From NCBI GenBank assembly GCA_945889445.1, contig CAMDBX010000002.1, positions 66,041-114,869 of the forward strand: 48,829 bases of DNA, read 5' to 3'. The DNA comes from Rhizobium sp. Q54 (GTDB lineage Bacteria; Pseudomonadota; Alphaproteobacteria; Rhizobiales; Aestuariivirgaceae). Of the stretch, positions 1-8,612 are shown piece after piece. The notes below the pieces were generated by a model that saw nothing but the letters and a program-made list of their open reading frames with translations, did not search any database and had not been told where the DNA came from. Both the position numbers and the translations under genes were made by a program. How positions within the stretch are numbered: position 1 is the stretch's first letter; each line of letters begins with the position of its first letter.

Positions 1-1
1 C

Positions 2-520
2 CGCGCAGGCCGCGTCACGCTGGTCAACGCGCCGGGCACCGGCATCGCCGACGACAAGTCCATCTACACCTACATCCCCGACGTCATTGAATTCTATACC
101 GGCGAGAAGCCGCTGCTGAAGAACGTCCCCACCTGGCGCTGCAGCGACCCCCAGCAGCTGGCCTACGTGCTCGACCACCTGCCCGAACTGGTGGTGAAGG
201 AGGTTCATGGCTCCGGCGGTTACGGTATGCTGGTCGGTCCCACCTCGACCAAGAAGGAGATCGAGGCCTTTCGCGCGCGGCTCAAGGCGCGGCCGAGGAA
301 TTACATTGCGCAGCCCACCCTTGCACTCTCCACCGTGCCGACCTTCACCAAGTCCGGCGTGGCGCCACGCCATGTGGATCTCAGGCCATTCGTGCTGTCG
401 GGCGACAAGGTGCGCGTCACGCCCGGTGGCCTCACCCGTGTCGCCCTCAAGAAGGGCTCGCTGGTGGTGAACTCCAGCCAGGGCGGCGGCACCAAGGACA
501 CCTGGGTGCTGGAGGACTGA
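2..520 (+). CDS. circularly permuted ATP-grasp protein, C-terminal part (5' end outside window)
   Basis: The frame is open from base 2 to a TGA at 518-520, so 172 residues of the C-terminal part are visible and the start lies upstream of the window. The segments [25 protein letters not shown] and [17 protein letters not shown] are typical of the circularly permuted ATP-grasp family (COG2308). Members are thought to form amide or peptide bonds using ATP, but no substrate has been settled. The stop overlaps the start of the alpha-E gene by one base (TGATG), so the two are translationally coupled. This pair, followed by a transglutaminase and Anbu, is a recurrent proteobacterial cluster. Family assignment is confident; the reaction is inferred from the family. 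Confidence 0.9.
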   Translation, partial: RAGRVTLVNAPGTGIADDKSIYTYIPDVIEFYTGEKPLLKNVPTWRCSDPQQLAYVLDHLPELVVKEVHGSGGYGMLVGPTSTKKEIEAFRARLKARPRNYIAQPTLALSTVPTFTKSGVAPRHVDLRPFVLSGDKVRVTPGGLTRVALKKGSLVVNSSQGGGTKDTWVLED

Positions 521-1467
521 TGCTCGGACGCACCGCCTCCTCGCTCTACTGGATGTCGCGCTACATGGAGCGGGCGGAGAACATGGCGCGCCTGCTCGAG
601 GTCGGCTACCGCATCTCGCTGATGCCCGGCGCCATCGAGGGCCACCGCGACGAGTGGCGTTCGACGCTGCAGTCCTGCGCCTGCGACCATGGCTATGCCC
701 AGAAGCACGATGAGATCGCCACCGCAAAGGTGATCGACTTCCTGATCTTCGACGAGGACAACCCTTCCTCCATCCGGTCCTGCATCAAGACGGCGCGCAA
801 CAATGGCCGCGCGGTGCGCACTGCGCTGACGCGCGACGTGTGGGAGAGCATCAACGCGACATGGAATGAACTCGCGCAGGTGAAGCCCTCCTCCATGACG
901 GCGGATCGGCTGCCCGTGTTCCTTGAGTGGGTGAAGCAGCGGGTGATGTCGTTCCGCGGTGCGCTGCTCGGCACCATGCTGAGGAACGATACCTACCACT
1001 TCAGCCAGCTCGGAAACTTCATCGAGCGGGCCGACAACACCGCGCGCATTCTCGACGTCAAATATTTCATCCTATTGCCCAAGGCCACCGACGTGGGCAG
1101 CGACATCGACATGCAGCAATGGGCGCAGATCCTGCGCTCGGTCTCCGGCCACCGGTCCTATCGCTGGTTCTACCGCGACTCGCACTATCGGCCGTGGCTG
1201 ATCTCGGAATTCCTCATCCTGCGCGAGGAAATGCCGCGCTCGCTGATCTTCTCCTATGGCTGGATCAACCGCGGGCTGCAGGGCCTTGCGGACCATTATG
1301 GCGCGACCTATGAATGCCACAGGCAAGCCAGCGAAACCCATGAGCGGCTGCGGACCGGCCGCATGGAGAACATCTTCCAATCCGGGCTGCACGAATTCCT
1401 GCAGGACTTCATCAACGCCAACACCAGGCTGTCGCAGTCCATCGCGACGACCTATAACTTCCCATAG
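520..1467 (+). CDS. alpha-E domain protein (COG2307/DUF403)
   Basis: This 315-residue, mostly helical cytosolic protein starts [20 protein letters not shown], the hallmark N-terminus of alpha-E proteins. Further family features are FIERADNTARILDVKYF and FLILREEMPRSL. The family is almost always encoded next to, or fused with, circularly permuted ATP-grasp proteins and is predicted to work with them in making or ligating a small peptide; no reaction is firmly established. Its start overlaps the ATP-grasp stop by one base, and its stop lies two bases before the transglutaminase gene, so the genes form one operon. No signal peptide or membrane segment is visible. Confidence 0.92.
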   Translation: MLGRTASSLYWMSRYMERAENMARLLEVGYRISLMPGAIEGHRDEWRSTLQSCACDHGYAQKHDEIATAKVIDFLIFDEDNPSSIRSCIKTARNNGRAVRTALTRDVWESINATWNELAQVKPSSMTADRLPVFLEWVKQRVMSFRGALLGTMLRNDTYHFSQLGNFIERADNTARILDVKYFILLPKATDVGSDIDMQQWAQILRSVSGHRSYRWFYRDSHYRPWLISEFLILREEMPRSLIFSYGWINRGLQGLADHYGATYECHRQASETHERLRTGRMENIFQSGLHEFLQDFINANTRLSQSIATTYNFP

Positions 1468-1469
1468 CC

Positions 1470-2276
1470 ATGCGCCTCGCCATCCGCCACGAGACCCATT
1501 ACGACTACGACACGCCGCTCGCCTATTCGGCGCAGCGCCTGCACCTGTGGCCTGCCGACTACACGGCCCAGAAGACCGTGTCATGGTCGATTTCCGCGCC
1601 GGGCTTCGACAGGGCGCTCGCCTATACCGACGGCTTCGGCAACCGCGTGCATATGGTGACCTTCGACAACATCGTGGGGCCGGTCAGCATCGTGGCCGAG
1701 GGCGTGGTGGACGTGACCGACACGGCGGGCGTGGTGAAGGGCCTCGTCTGCGCCGCACCCGATGCCGTCTTCCTGCGCCAGACCAGGCCCACCACCGCGA
1801 CGGCCTTGCTCCGCACGCTGGCCGAGAAGCAGTTCGCAGGCCGCAGCGCGCTGGAGGGCCTGCACAGCCTGATGACCGAGATCCACGCCCGCGTGGCCTA
1901 TGAGATCGGCGCCACACATGCCCATACGACCGCGGCCGAAGCCTTCGCCGACGGGCGCGGCGTGTGCCAGGACCATGCGCACATCTTCCTGGCGGCAGCA
2001 CGCTCCGCCGGCATTCCGGCGCGCTATGTGACGGGCTACCTGGTGACCGGCATGGGCGCCTCCTCCACCGCTGCCCATGCCTGGGCAGAGGCGCTGGTGC
2101 CGGACCTGGGCTGGGTGGGCTTCGATCCCGCCAATGCCAAGAGCCCTACCGATAACTACGTACGGGTGGCCGCCGGACTCGATGCTGCGGGTGTTGCCCC
2201 CATTCGCGGCTCGCGCCGGGGTGGTGATGCAGAGCGGATGAGGGTTGAAGTCCGTGTCGAGATCGCACAACAGTAG
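1470..2276 (+). CDS. transglutaminase-like cysteine peptidase family protein
   Basis: A 268-residue protein of the bacterial transglutaminase-like superfamily (COG1305). The N-terminal 80 or so residues match the beta-rich domain that precedes the catalytic core in this group (HETHYDYDTPL). The core shows a Cys-His-Asp triad: Cys166 in GRGVCQDHAH, His203 in AAHAWAEALV and Asp219 in WVGFDPANAK. Such proteins usually cleave or rearrange amide bonds rather than crosslink proteins. There is no signal peptide, so it probably acts in the cytoplasm. It starts two bases after the alpha-E stop and ends 30 bases before Anbu. Processing of a peptide made by the ATP-grasp/alpha-E pair is an inference from context. 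Confidence 0.92.
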   Translation: MRLAIRHETHYDYDTPLAYSAQRLHLWPADYTAQKTVSWSISAPGFDRALAYTDGFGNRVHMVTFDNIVGPVSIVAEGVVDVTDTAGVVKGLVCAAPDAVFLRQTRPTTATALLRTLAEKQFAGRSALEGLHSLMTEIHARVAYEIGATHAHTTAAEAFADGRGVCQDHAHIFLAAARSAGIPARYVTGYLVTGMGASSTAAHAWAEALVPDLGWVGFDPANAKSPTDNYVRVAAGLDAAGVAPIRGSRRGGDAERMRVEVRVEIAQQ

Positions 2277-2306
2277 AGCATCGCTGATTTTCCCGGACGA
2301 CTCGGA

Positions 2307-3047
2307 ATGACCTATTGCGTGGGAATGCTGCTGGACGAAGGCCTGGTCATGGCCGCCGACACCCGCACCAATGCGGGCGTCGACAATGTCGGCAAGTTCA
2401 AGAAGCTGTTCACCTGGGAGCGGCCGGGTGAGGCCGTGTTCGTGCTGCTGACGGCGGGCAACCTTGCCGTCACGCAGGCGGTCGTCAGCATGCTGACGGA
2501 AGCCGTGCAGGCCTCGCGCGGCAAGAAGACGGGCGAGGACAACCTGTTCGCCGCCAAGACCATGTTCCAGGCCGCACGTCTCGTGGGCAGGGCGATCCGC
2601 GATGTGAAGGAAATCGACGGCGACCACCTGCAGGCCAATGGCGATGCCTTCGCGGCAAGCTTCATCTTCGGCGGCCAGATCGGCAAGGAGCGCCCGCGCC
2701 TGTTCAACATCTATGCGGCGGGAAACTTCATCGAGGCGACGGTGGATACGCCGTTCTTCCAGATCGGCGAACACAAATACGGCAAGCCCATTCTCGACCG
2801 CGTGGCGAGAAATGACATGAAGCTGGGCGATGCCGCGAAGATGGCGCTGCTCTCGTTCGATTCCACGCTGCGGTCGAACTTGAGCGTGGGGCTGCCCATC
2901 GACCTTCTCACCTATGAGCGCGGCACGCTGAAGATCGAGCATACCAAGCGCATCGGGCTGGATGATCCCTATTTCAAGATGCTGTCCACCGAATGGTCCA
3001 AGGCGCTGCGCACCGCCTTCATGAACATCGAGGCGCTGGATATCTGA
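2307..3047 (+). CDS. Anbu, proteasome-type peptidase (COG3484)
   Basis: A 246-residue protein starting MTYCVGMLLDEGLVMAADTR, the signature of Anbu (ancestral beta subunit), a relative of HslV and proteasome beta subunits. After removal of Met1, Thr1 would be the nucleophile. Asp17 (in AADTRT) and a lysine at mature position 31 or 32 (in KFKKLF) fit the Ntn-hydrolase Thr-Asp-Lys triad. Crystal structures of family members show helical or open-ring assemblies, including one from Hyphomicrobium; no unfoldase partner or natural substrate is settled. It is the last gene of the ATP-grasp/alpha-E/transglutaminase operon. The start is fixed by the need for Thr at position 2. Confidence 0.95.
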   Translation: MTYCVGMLLDEGLVMAADTRTNAGVDNVGKFKKLFTWERPGEAVFVLLTAGNLAVTQAVVSMLTEAVQASRGKKTGEDNLFAAKTMFQAARLVGRAIRDVKEIDGDHLQANGDAFAASFIFGGQIGKERPRLFNIYAAGNFIEATVDTPFFQIGEHKYGKPILDRVARNDMKLGDAAKMALLSFDSTLRSNLSVGLPIDLLTYERGTLKIEHTKRIGLDDPYFKMLSTEWSKALRTAFMNIEALDI

Positions 3048-3058
3048 GAATGCTGTTT

Positions 3059-3217
3059 CGTCTTCTCCCGCTCCTTCAGCGGGAGAAGACGGGACCCGTT
3101 GCGAAACGCAACGGGGAGATGAGGGGGCGTAGAGACAAGCCTTTGATGAGAGAAACACTTCCCCTCACCTACCCCGACTGCGTCGGGGCCCCCTCCTCTC
3201 CCGCTGTGCGGGAGAGG
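3059..3217. repeat. composite intergenic repeat with four perfect hairpins
   Basis: The gap between the convergent Anbu and oppDF genes holds four perfect stem-loops in a row: a 14-bp stem at 3059-3072/3078-3091 with a 5-nt loop; a 9-bp stem at 3095-3103/3107-3115 with an AAA loop; a 7-bp stem at 3172-3178/3182-3188; and a 10-bp stem at 3195-3204/3208-3217. The first and last stems share the core CTCCCGC. The arrangement resembles mosaic intergenic repeats scattered through rhizobial genomes. It may end transcription from both sides, although no clear T-tract follows any stem. Confidence 0.75.
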
Positions 3218-3228
3218 ACGCGGATGTG

Positions 3229-4821
3229 TCACTCCGCGAACGCCGCCGCCATCAGCCGCCGCGTATAATCCTCGCGCGGGTGTTCCATCACCTCGTCGGG
3301 CGTGCCCTGCTCCACCATTGTTCCGTCCTTCATCACCATGATGTGGTCTGCCATGGCGCGCACCACGGCGAGGTCGTGGCTGATAAAGAGATAAGACAGT
3401 TGATGCGCCTGCTGCAGATCGCGCAGCAGGTCGACGATCTGCTTCTGCACCTGTCGATCGAGCGCCGAGGTGGGCTCGTCCAGCACCACCACCTTGGGCT
3501 TGAGGATGATGGCGCGTGCAATGGCGACGCGCTGGCGCTGGCCGCCGGAGAATTCATGCGGGTAGCGGTTGCGCAGGGAAGGATCAAGCTGCACCTCCTC
3601 CAGCGCCTGCACGGCGCGCCTGTCGCGCTCAGCGCGCGAAATCGTGGGCTCATGCACCAGCAGACCCTCGGTCACGATCTGGCCCGCCGTCATGCGCGGG
3701 CTCAGGGAACCGAAGGGATCCTGCAGCACGATCTGCAATTCGCGGCGCAAGGGCCGCATCTGTTCGCGCGTCAGGCCCTGGATCGGGCGGTTCTCGAAGC
3801 TGATGGCGCCCTCGCTGGGCAGCAGCCGGAGCACCGCGCGGGCGAAGGTGGACTTGCCGGAGCCCGACTCACCCACGATGCCGATGGTCTGGCCCTGGCG
3901 CAGCGTCATCGACACGCGGTCTACCGCGCGAAGCTCCAGCGGCGGGCCTGACATGAAGCCGCCGCCCAGCCGGAAGGTCACGCGCACGTCGGTGGCGTCG
4001 ATCATCTTGCGGGCATTGGGCGCGACGGGCAGCTTCCGCCCGGTGGGTTCTGCTTCCAGCAGGGCCTTGGTGTAGGGGTGCTTCGGATTGGCGAAGAGCT
4101 CCGCTGTCTCGCCCTCCTCCACCACCTCGCCGCGACGCATCACATAGACGCGATGCGCAATGCGCTTCACGATGTTGAGGTCATGGGTGATGAACACCAT
4201 GCCCATGCCAAGGCGCTGCTGCAGGCTGGCCATGAGTTCCAGGATCTCGGCCTGGATGGTGACGTCGAGTGCGGTCGTCGGCTCGTCGGCAATCAGCAGG
4301 TCCGGGTTGTTGGCCAGCGCCATGGCGATCATCACACGCTGGCGTTGGCCGCCCGACATCTCATGCGGGTAGGAGCGCATGCGGCGCTCCGGCTCCGGAA
4401 TACGGACGAGACGCAGCATCTCGATGGCGCGCGCCCGCGCATCCGCTTCACCAAGGTTCTGGTGCTTGCGGATGGGCTCGATCAGCTGGTCGCCGATCGA
4501 GTAGAGCGGGTCGAGCGAGGTCATCGGCTCCTGGAAGATCATGGTGATCTTCGCGCCACGAATGTCGTTGAGCTGCGACTTCGAAATCGCCAGCAGGTTG
4601 GTGCCGCGGTAGTCGACCTGGCCCGTCGCCTTGCCGTTGTTCGCAAGGAGGCCCATGGCCGCCATCATCAGCTGGCTCTTGCCAGAGCCGGACTCACCGA
4701 CGATGGCCACCGTCTCGCCCGCTATCACATGCAGGTTGACGCCCCTCACAGCCTCGACAACGCCGTCGATGGTCGAGAACTCAACCTTCACGTGGCGGAG
4801 ATCGAGGATGCGCTCGCTCAT
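3229..4821 (-). CDS. peptide ABC transporter ATP-binding protein, fused DppD-DppF type
   Basis: A 530-residue protein with two complete ABC ATPase domains in tandem. The first has Walker A GESGSGKS, signature MSGGQRQRV and Walker [13 protein letters not shown]. The second has [17 protein letters not shown] and [11 protein letters not shown]. The C-terminal extension of the first domain ([12 protein letters not shown]) is the oligopeptide-transporter motif. The fusion replaces separate OppD and OppF and resembles YejF in length and layout. I chose ATG 4821 (MSERILDL) over the upstream ATG at 4851: it lies one base after the oppC stop and has an AAGGA motif about 11 bases before it. It energises the importer encoded by the three upstream genes. 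Confidence 0.93.
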   Translation of the reverse strand: MSERILDLRHVKVEFSTIDGVVEAVRGVNLHVIAGETVAIVGESGSGKSQLMMAAMGLLANNGKATGQVDYRGTNLLAISKSQLNDIRGAKITMIFQEPMTSLDPLYSIGDQLIEPIRKHQNLGEADARARAIEMLRLVRIPEPERRMRSYPHEMSGGQRQRVMIAMALANNPDLLIADEPTTALDVTIQAEILELMASLQQRLGMGMVFITHDLNIVKRIAHRVYVMRRGEVVEEGETAELFANPKHPYTKALLEAEPTGRKLPVAPNARKMIDATDVRVTFRLGGGFMSGPPLELRAVDRVSMTLRQGQTIGIVGESGSGKSTFARAVLRLLPSEGAISFENRPIQGLTREQMRPLRRELQIVLQDPFGSLSPRMTAGQIVTEGLLVHEPTISRAERDRRAVQALEEVQLDPSLRNRYPHEFSGGQRQRVAIARAIILKPKVVVLDEPTSALDRQVQKQIVDLLRDLQQAHQLSYLFISHDLAVVRAMADHIMVMKDGTMVEQGTPDEVMEHPREDYTRRLMAAAFAE

Positions 4822-4822
4822 C

Positions 4823-5941
4823 TCAGCGGTCCTTCGGGTCGAGCGCGTCACGCAGGCCGTCGCCGATGAAGTTCAGCGCGAAGAGCGTGGTGGTGAGGAA
4901 GAAGGACGGGAAGATCAGCAGCCATGTGGCGCTGGGAATGTTCTTCGCGCCTTGCGAAATGAGCACGCCCCAGCTCGACATCGGCTCCTGCACGCCAAGC
5001 CCCAGGAAAGACAGGAAGCTCTCGAGGATGATGACCTGTGGCACCAGTAGCGTCATGTAGATGACGACAGGGCCCAGCAGGTTCGGCACCACGTGGCGCA
5101 GCAGGATGCCGCCGGGCGAGACACCCAGTGCCTCCGCCGCCTGGACATATTCCTGGCGTTTCAGCGACAGCGCCTGGCCGCGCACGATGCGCGCCATGTC
5201 GAGCCACAGCACGGCACCCACCGCGAGGAACATCAGCACAAAGTTTCGCCCGAAGAACACCACAAGCATGATGACGAAGAAGATGAAGGGCAGCGAATAG
5301 AGAACGTCGACGATGCGCATCATGATCTCGTCGGTGCGCCCGCCGGCAAAGCCTGAGATGGCACCGTAGAGCACGCCGATGAACACCGCGACAAGTCCGG
5401 CAAGAAGCCCGATGGCGAGCGACACACGACCGGCGGTGAGCGTGCGGGTCAACAGGTCGCGACCATTGTTGTCGGTGCCGAAGAAGAAGTACTTCTTCTG
5501 GACGCCGGCGCTGATCGTCAGCGTCAGGCCATCCGCCGATTTCTCCGACACCTGAGCGCCTTCGAAGACATCGGAGCGGTCGATGTAGCGCGTCACGCGC
5601 TCGTCGATGGGCTTGGCGGAGGCAAGCGAGATATAGACTTTGCCATCCCGTTCCTGCCAGCCGACGAGATCGAGGCGGCTCCGTTTGACTGCGTCCTTCA
5701 CCGCGAGGTCTATGGCGTCTGGCTTGGGGTAGGCCGTCAGGCTGGGCGGCACGCGGGTGTAGTCCTGGTAGATGGTGGTGAAGTCATGTGGGGTGAACCA
5801 CGGGCCCACGATGCAAATCACCGCCATGAAGAGCAGATACCACAGGCTCACCATGGCGGCCTTGTTGGCCTTGAGGCGGTTCCAGGCATCGGCCCACAGC
5901 GAGCGGCCCGGTGCGGCGGGTGTGACCGTGCCGTCAGTCAT
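4823..5941 (-). CDS. peptide ABC transporter permease, OppC/DppC type
   Basis: A 372-residue inner-membrane permease. A first membrane helix lies at about residues 31-48; the conserved GTDNNGRDLLTRTL follows at about 155, and five or so helices make up the C-terminal BPD_transp_1 domain with the EAA-type loop (EALGVSPGGILLRHVVPN). Between helix 1 and that motif is an insert at about residues 65-150, making the protein some 70 residues longer than E. coli OppC. Similar long versions occur in alphaproteobacteria. Start ATG 5941 (MTDGTVTP) overlaps the oppB stop by 8 bases; the longer upstream frame runs through oppB in another phase and is rejected. Confidence 0.92.
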   Translation of the reverse strand: MTDGTVTPAAPGRSLWADAWNRLKANKAAMVSLWYLLFMAVICIVGPWFTPHDFTTIYQDYTRVPPSLTAYPKPDAIDLAVKDAVKRSRLDLVGWQERDGKVYISLASAKPIDERVTRYIDRSDVFEGAQVSEKSADGLTLTISAGVQKKYFFFGTDNNGRDLLTRTLTAGRVSLAIGLLAGLVAVFIGVLYGAISGFAGGRTDEIMMRIVDVLYSLPFIFFVIMLVVFFGRNFVLMFLAVGAVLWLDMARIVRGQALSLKRQEYVQAAEALGVSPGGILLRHVVPNLLGPVVIYMTLLVPQVIILESFLSFLGLGVQEPMSSWGVLISQGAKNIPSATWLLIFPSFFLTTTLFALNFIGDGLRDALDPKDR

Positions 5942-6857
5942 AGCGCACCCGCGGGTCGACCACGGCATAGAGGATGTCGACGATGAGGTTGAAGACGATG
6001 GTGAACATGGCGATGACCACCACGGTGCCCATGACCAGCGTGTAGTCGCGGTTGAGTGCTGCCTCCACGAAGTATCGCCCGACACCGGGAATGGCGAAGA
6101 TGGTCTCCACGATGATCGAGCCGGTCAGCAGAGCCGCCGCGGCGGGGCCGGCATAGGAAATGATCGGCAGCAGGGCGCCGCGCAGCGCGTGCTTGATGAC
6201 GACCGAATAATCCGAAAGGCCGAGCGCCCGGGCGGTGCGGATATGGTGCGAGCGCAGTGACTCGATCATCGAGCCACGCATCAGGCGCGCCACGATGGCA
6301 AGCTGCGGCAGCATGAGGGTGAGGACGGGGCCGACCTTGTTGATCAGCGCGCCGTCGCCCCAGCCGCCGACCGGAAACCACTTCAGCGTGAGCGCGAAGA
6401 ACAGCTGGAACAGCGGCGCGATGACGAAGGTGGGGATGGTGGAGCCCGCCGTGGCGGTGGCGATCACGGCGTAGTCGGCCGGCTTGTTCTGGTAGAGCGC
6501 CGCGGTGATGCCGAGAATGCCGCCGAGCAGCAGGGCGAGCACCAGGGCCGTTCCGCCGAGCTGGATCGAGATCGGCAGGCCCGCCGCGAAGAGCTCGGCC
6601 ACCGTGAAGTCCGGCAGGTTGTAGCTGGGGCCGAAGTCGCCGTGGACCAGATTGTTCAGGTAGAGCAGATATTGCTTCCACAGCGGCTGGTCGAGGTGAA
6701 AGACACGCTCGAGATTGGCCTTGATGACGGGGTTCAGTCCCTTCTCCTGATTGAAGGGGCCGCCCGGTGCCACGCGCATCAGGAAGAACGAGATCGTCAC
6801 GATCACGAACAGGGTCGGGATCGCGGTGAGAAACCGCCTCAGGACGTAACGCAGCAT
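5934..6857 (-). CDS. peptide ABC transporter permease, OppB/DppB type
   Basis: A 307-residue inner-membrane protein starting MLRYVLRRFLTAIPTLFVIV, the standard first helix of OppB-type permeases, followed by VAPGGPF and the characteristic region around FHLDQPLWKQYLLYL. The C-terminal half carries the permease domain with the conserved RTARALGLSDYSVVIKHALR loop that contacts the ATPase. An in-frame ATG at 6920 would add 21 residues unlike the family, so ATG 6857 is preferred. It lies between the binding-protein gene (77-bp gap) and oppC (8-bp overlap) and forms the translocation pore with OppC. Confidence 0.92.
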   Translation of the reverse strand: MLRYVLRRFLTAIPTLFVIVTISFFLMRVAPGGPFNQEKGLNPVIKANLERVFHLDQPLWKQYLLYLNNLVHGDFGPSYNLPDFTVAELFAAGLPISIQLGGTALVLALLLGGILGITAALYQNKPADYAVIATATAGSTIPTFVIAPLFQLFFALTLKWFPVGGWGDGALINKVGPVLTLMLPQLAIVARLMRGSMIESLRSHHIRTARALGLSDYSVVIKHALRGALLPIISYAGPAAAALLTGSIIVETIFAIPGVGRYFVEAALNRDYTLVMGTVVVIAMFTIVFNLIVDILYAVVDPRVRYD

Positions 6858-6933
6858 GTCCGCAACTCGAGCCTTGTGGTGGAAGGCCACCCTGCCCTTT
6901 CGCGAGGCAGGACGGCCCATCCCTGTTGCGGGG

Positions 6934-8520
6934 CTATTCCTTGGCGAGGAAGCGGGTGGGGTGGACGTCCATCACGTTGTCCTCCCAGCCCTTGAGCTTG
7001 CTCGAGACGAGGTCGTGGTAGCTGTAATAAAGCAGCGGCACCACGCACAGGTCACGTGCCACGCCGATGGCCTCGGCGTCGGACAAGAGCTTCATGCGCT
7101 CCTCCGGCGTGGCGGCGGAAGCGGCGGCGGCCATCAGGTCGTCGTATTCCTTGTTGGTATAGGCGGCGTAGTTGTTGCCGGTGCCGGTCTTGCACAGGGC
7201 CAGGAAGTTTTCCGGGTCCTTGTAGTCGGCGATCCAGCCGGCACGCGCGATGTCGAAGTCGCCGTGCTGTTCCAGCAGGCCGTAATGCGTCTTGGTGTCG
7301 GTGTTGACCAGCGACACCTCGATGCCGAGCGGCTTCAGCTGCTCCTGGATGGCGACCGCGGTGTTCTTGTGGTTCTCCGAGGTGTTGAATCGGATCTCCA
7401 TCTTCAGCGGCTTGTCCGGGCCGTAGCCCAGTTCGGTCAGCACCTTCTTGGCCTCGTCCTCACGGTCGAGCTGCGACTTCTCGGCATAGTCCGTGGCGCG
7501 CGTCGCGTAGCCGGTGATGCCGGGCGGCACGAAGGAATAGGCCGGGATCATCGTGTTCTGCCAGACCTTCTCCGCCAGGTAGTCGCGGTCGATGGCCATG
7601 GACACGGCGTGACGAAGCTTCACGTTGTCCCACGGCGCCTTGTCGGTCTTGAAGGCGTAGTAATAGGTGCCGAGATAGGGCCCGATCCGCACCTGGTCGC
7701 CGAACTTGGCCTTGATGTCGGCCAGCTGCTCGGTGGGCAGGTCGTCGTTCGAGTCGAGCTCGCCCGCCTCGAAGCGCTTCATCGCGGTGGAGCGATCCTC
7801 GGTGGGAATGAAGTTGACGACGTCGATCTTCACGTTGGCCGCATCGTAGAACTTGTCGTTCTTCACCGCCTTGATGTGATCGTTCGGCACGAACTCGGTC
7901 AGCACATAGGCGCCGTTGGAGACCAGGTTGCCGGGCTTGATGAAGTCGGCGCCCAGCTTGTCGATGCTCGCCTTGTTCACCGGATAGGTGGCCTGGTGGG
8001 TGAGCATCTCGAGGAAATAGGGGGTGGGCGCGTTGAGCGTCACCTCGAAGGTGCCGGCGTCCACCTCCTTGACGCCAAGTTCGTCAGGCTTCTTCTTGCC
8101 CGCGGTGATGTCCTCGGCATTCACCACCGGCGCCAGCATGTAGGCATATTCGGCGGCGGTTGCGGGATCGACCAGGCGGCGCCAGGAATAGACGAAGTCA
8201 TCTGCCGTCACCGGCGAGCCGTCGGACCACAGCGCGCCCTGACGGAGCTTGAAGGTGTAGGTCTTGCCATCGGCCGAAACGGTGTGGCTCTCGGCAGCAC
8301 CCGGCTGCACCGTGGCCTTGGCGTCCTGGACCATCAGGCCCATGAACAGGTCACGCAGGATGTTGGCCTCGTAGACGGTCGAGGTCTTGTGCGGGTCAAG
8401 CGACTCCGGGTCGGCGGAGTTGCCCCGGTTGTAGACCACCTCGGCGAATGCGCCGGTGGTCGTCATCGCGAGCATGCTGCACCCGATGAGCCAGGATTTG
8501 ACACTGAACTGAGATTTCAT
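6934..8520 (-). CDS. oligopeptide ABC transporter substrate-binding protein
   Basis: A 528-residue periplasmic binding protein of family SBP_bac_5 (OppA/MppA-like). The N-terminus MKSQFSVKSWLIGCSML and the segment up to TGAFA form a Sec signal peptide, with cleavage probably after AFA. The mature start VVYNRGNSADPESLDPHK and the later WSDGSPVTADDFVYSWRR are family signatures. ATG 8520 is preceded by GGGAG about 8 bases upstream; the in-frame ATG at 8592 has no such site and would spoil the signal peptide. First gene of the four-gene importer operon. Likely ligand: oligopeptides, possibly including cell-wall peptides. Confidence 0.93.
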   Translation of the reverse strand: MKSQFSVKSWLIGCSMLAMTTTGAFAEVVYNRGNSADPESLDPHKTSTVYEANILRDLFMGLMVQDAKATVQPGAAESHTVSADGKTYTFKLRQGALWSDGSPVTADDFVYSWRRLVDPATAAEYAYMLAPVVNAEDITAGKKKPDELGVKEVDAGTFEVTLNAPTPYFLEMLTHQATYPVNKASIDKLGADFIKPGNLVSNGAYVLTEFVPNDHIKAVKNDKFYDAANVKIDVVNFIPTEDRSTAMKRFEAGELDSNDDLPTEQLADIKAKFGDQVRIGPYLGTYYYAFKTDKAPWDNVKLRHAVSMAIDRDYLAEKVWQNTMIPAYSFVPPGITGYATRATDYAEKSQLDREDEAKKVLTELGYGPDKPLKMEIRFNTSENHKNTAVAIQEQLKPLGIEVSLVNTDTKTHYGLLEQHGDFDIARAGWIADYKDPENFLALCKTGTGNNYAAYTNKEYDDLMAAAASAATPEERMKLLSDAEAIGVARDLCVVPLLYYSYHDLVSSKLKGWEDNVMDVHPTRFLAKE

Positions 8521-8612
8521 GATTTGCTCCCTGATTTCCTTCCGTGAGGTGTTCGCGCCGTGACACCCGTGGAACAGGATACCACCTGACATTTAGGATG
8601 TCGCCAGCAACG

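Noticed and set aside
1581-3158. 525-codon open frame on the minus strand across the transglutaminase and Anbu genes
   Set aside because: Low-complexity His/Arg/Gly/Ala-rich translation with no motif, fully antisense to two well-supported genes; a GC-codon shadow.
6856-8547. 563-codon open frame antisense to the peptide-binding protein
   Set aside because: Translation is rich in Val, Gly, His and Arg and resembles no family; the opposite strand encodes a clear SBP_bac_5 protein.
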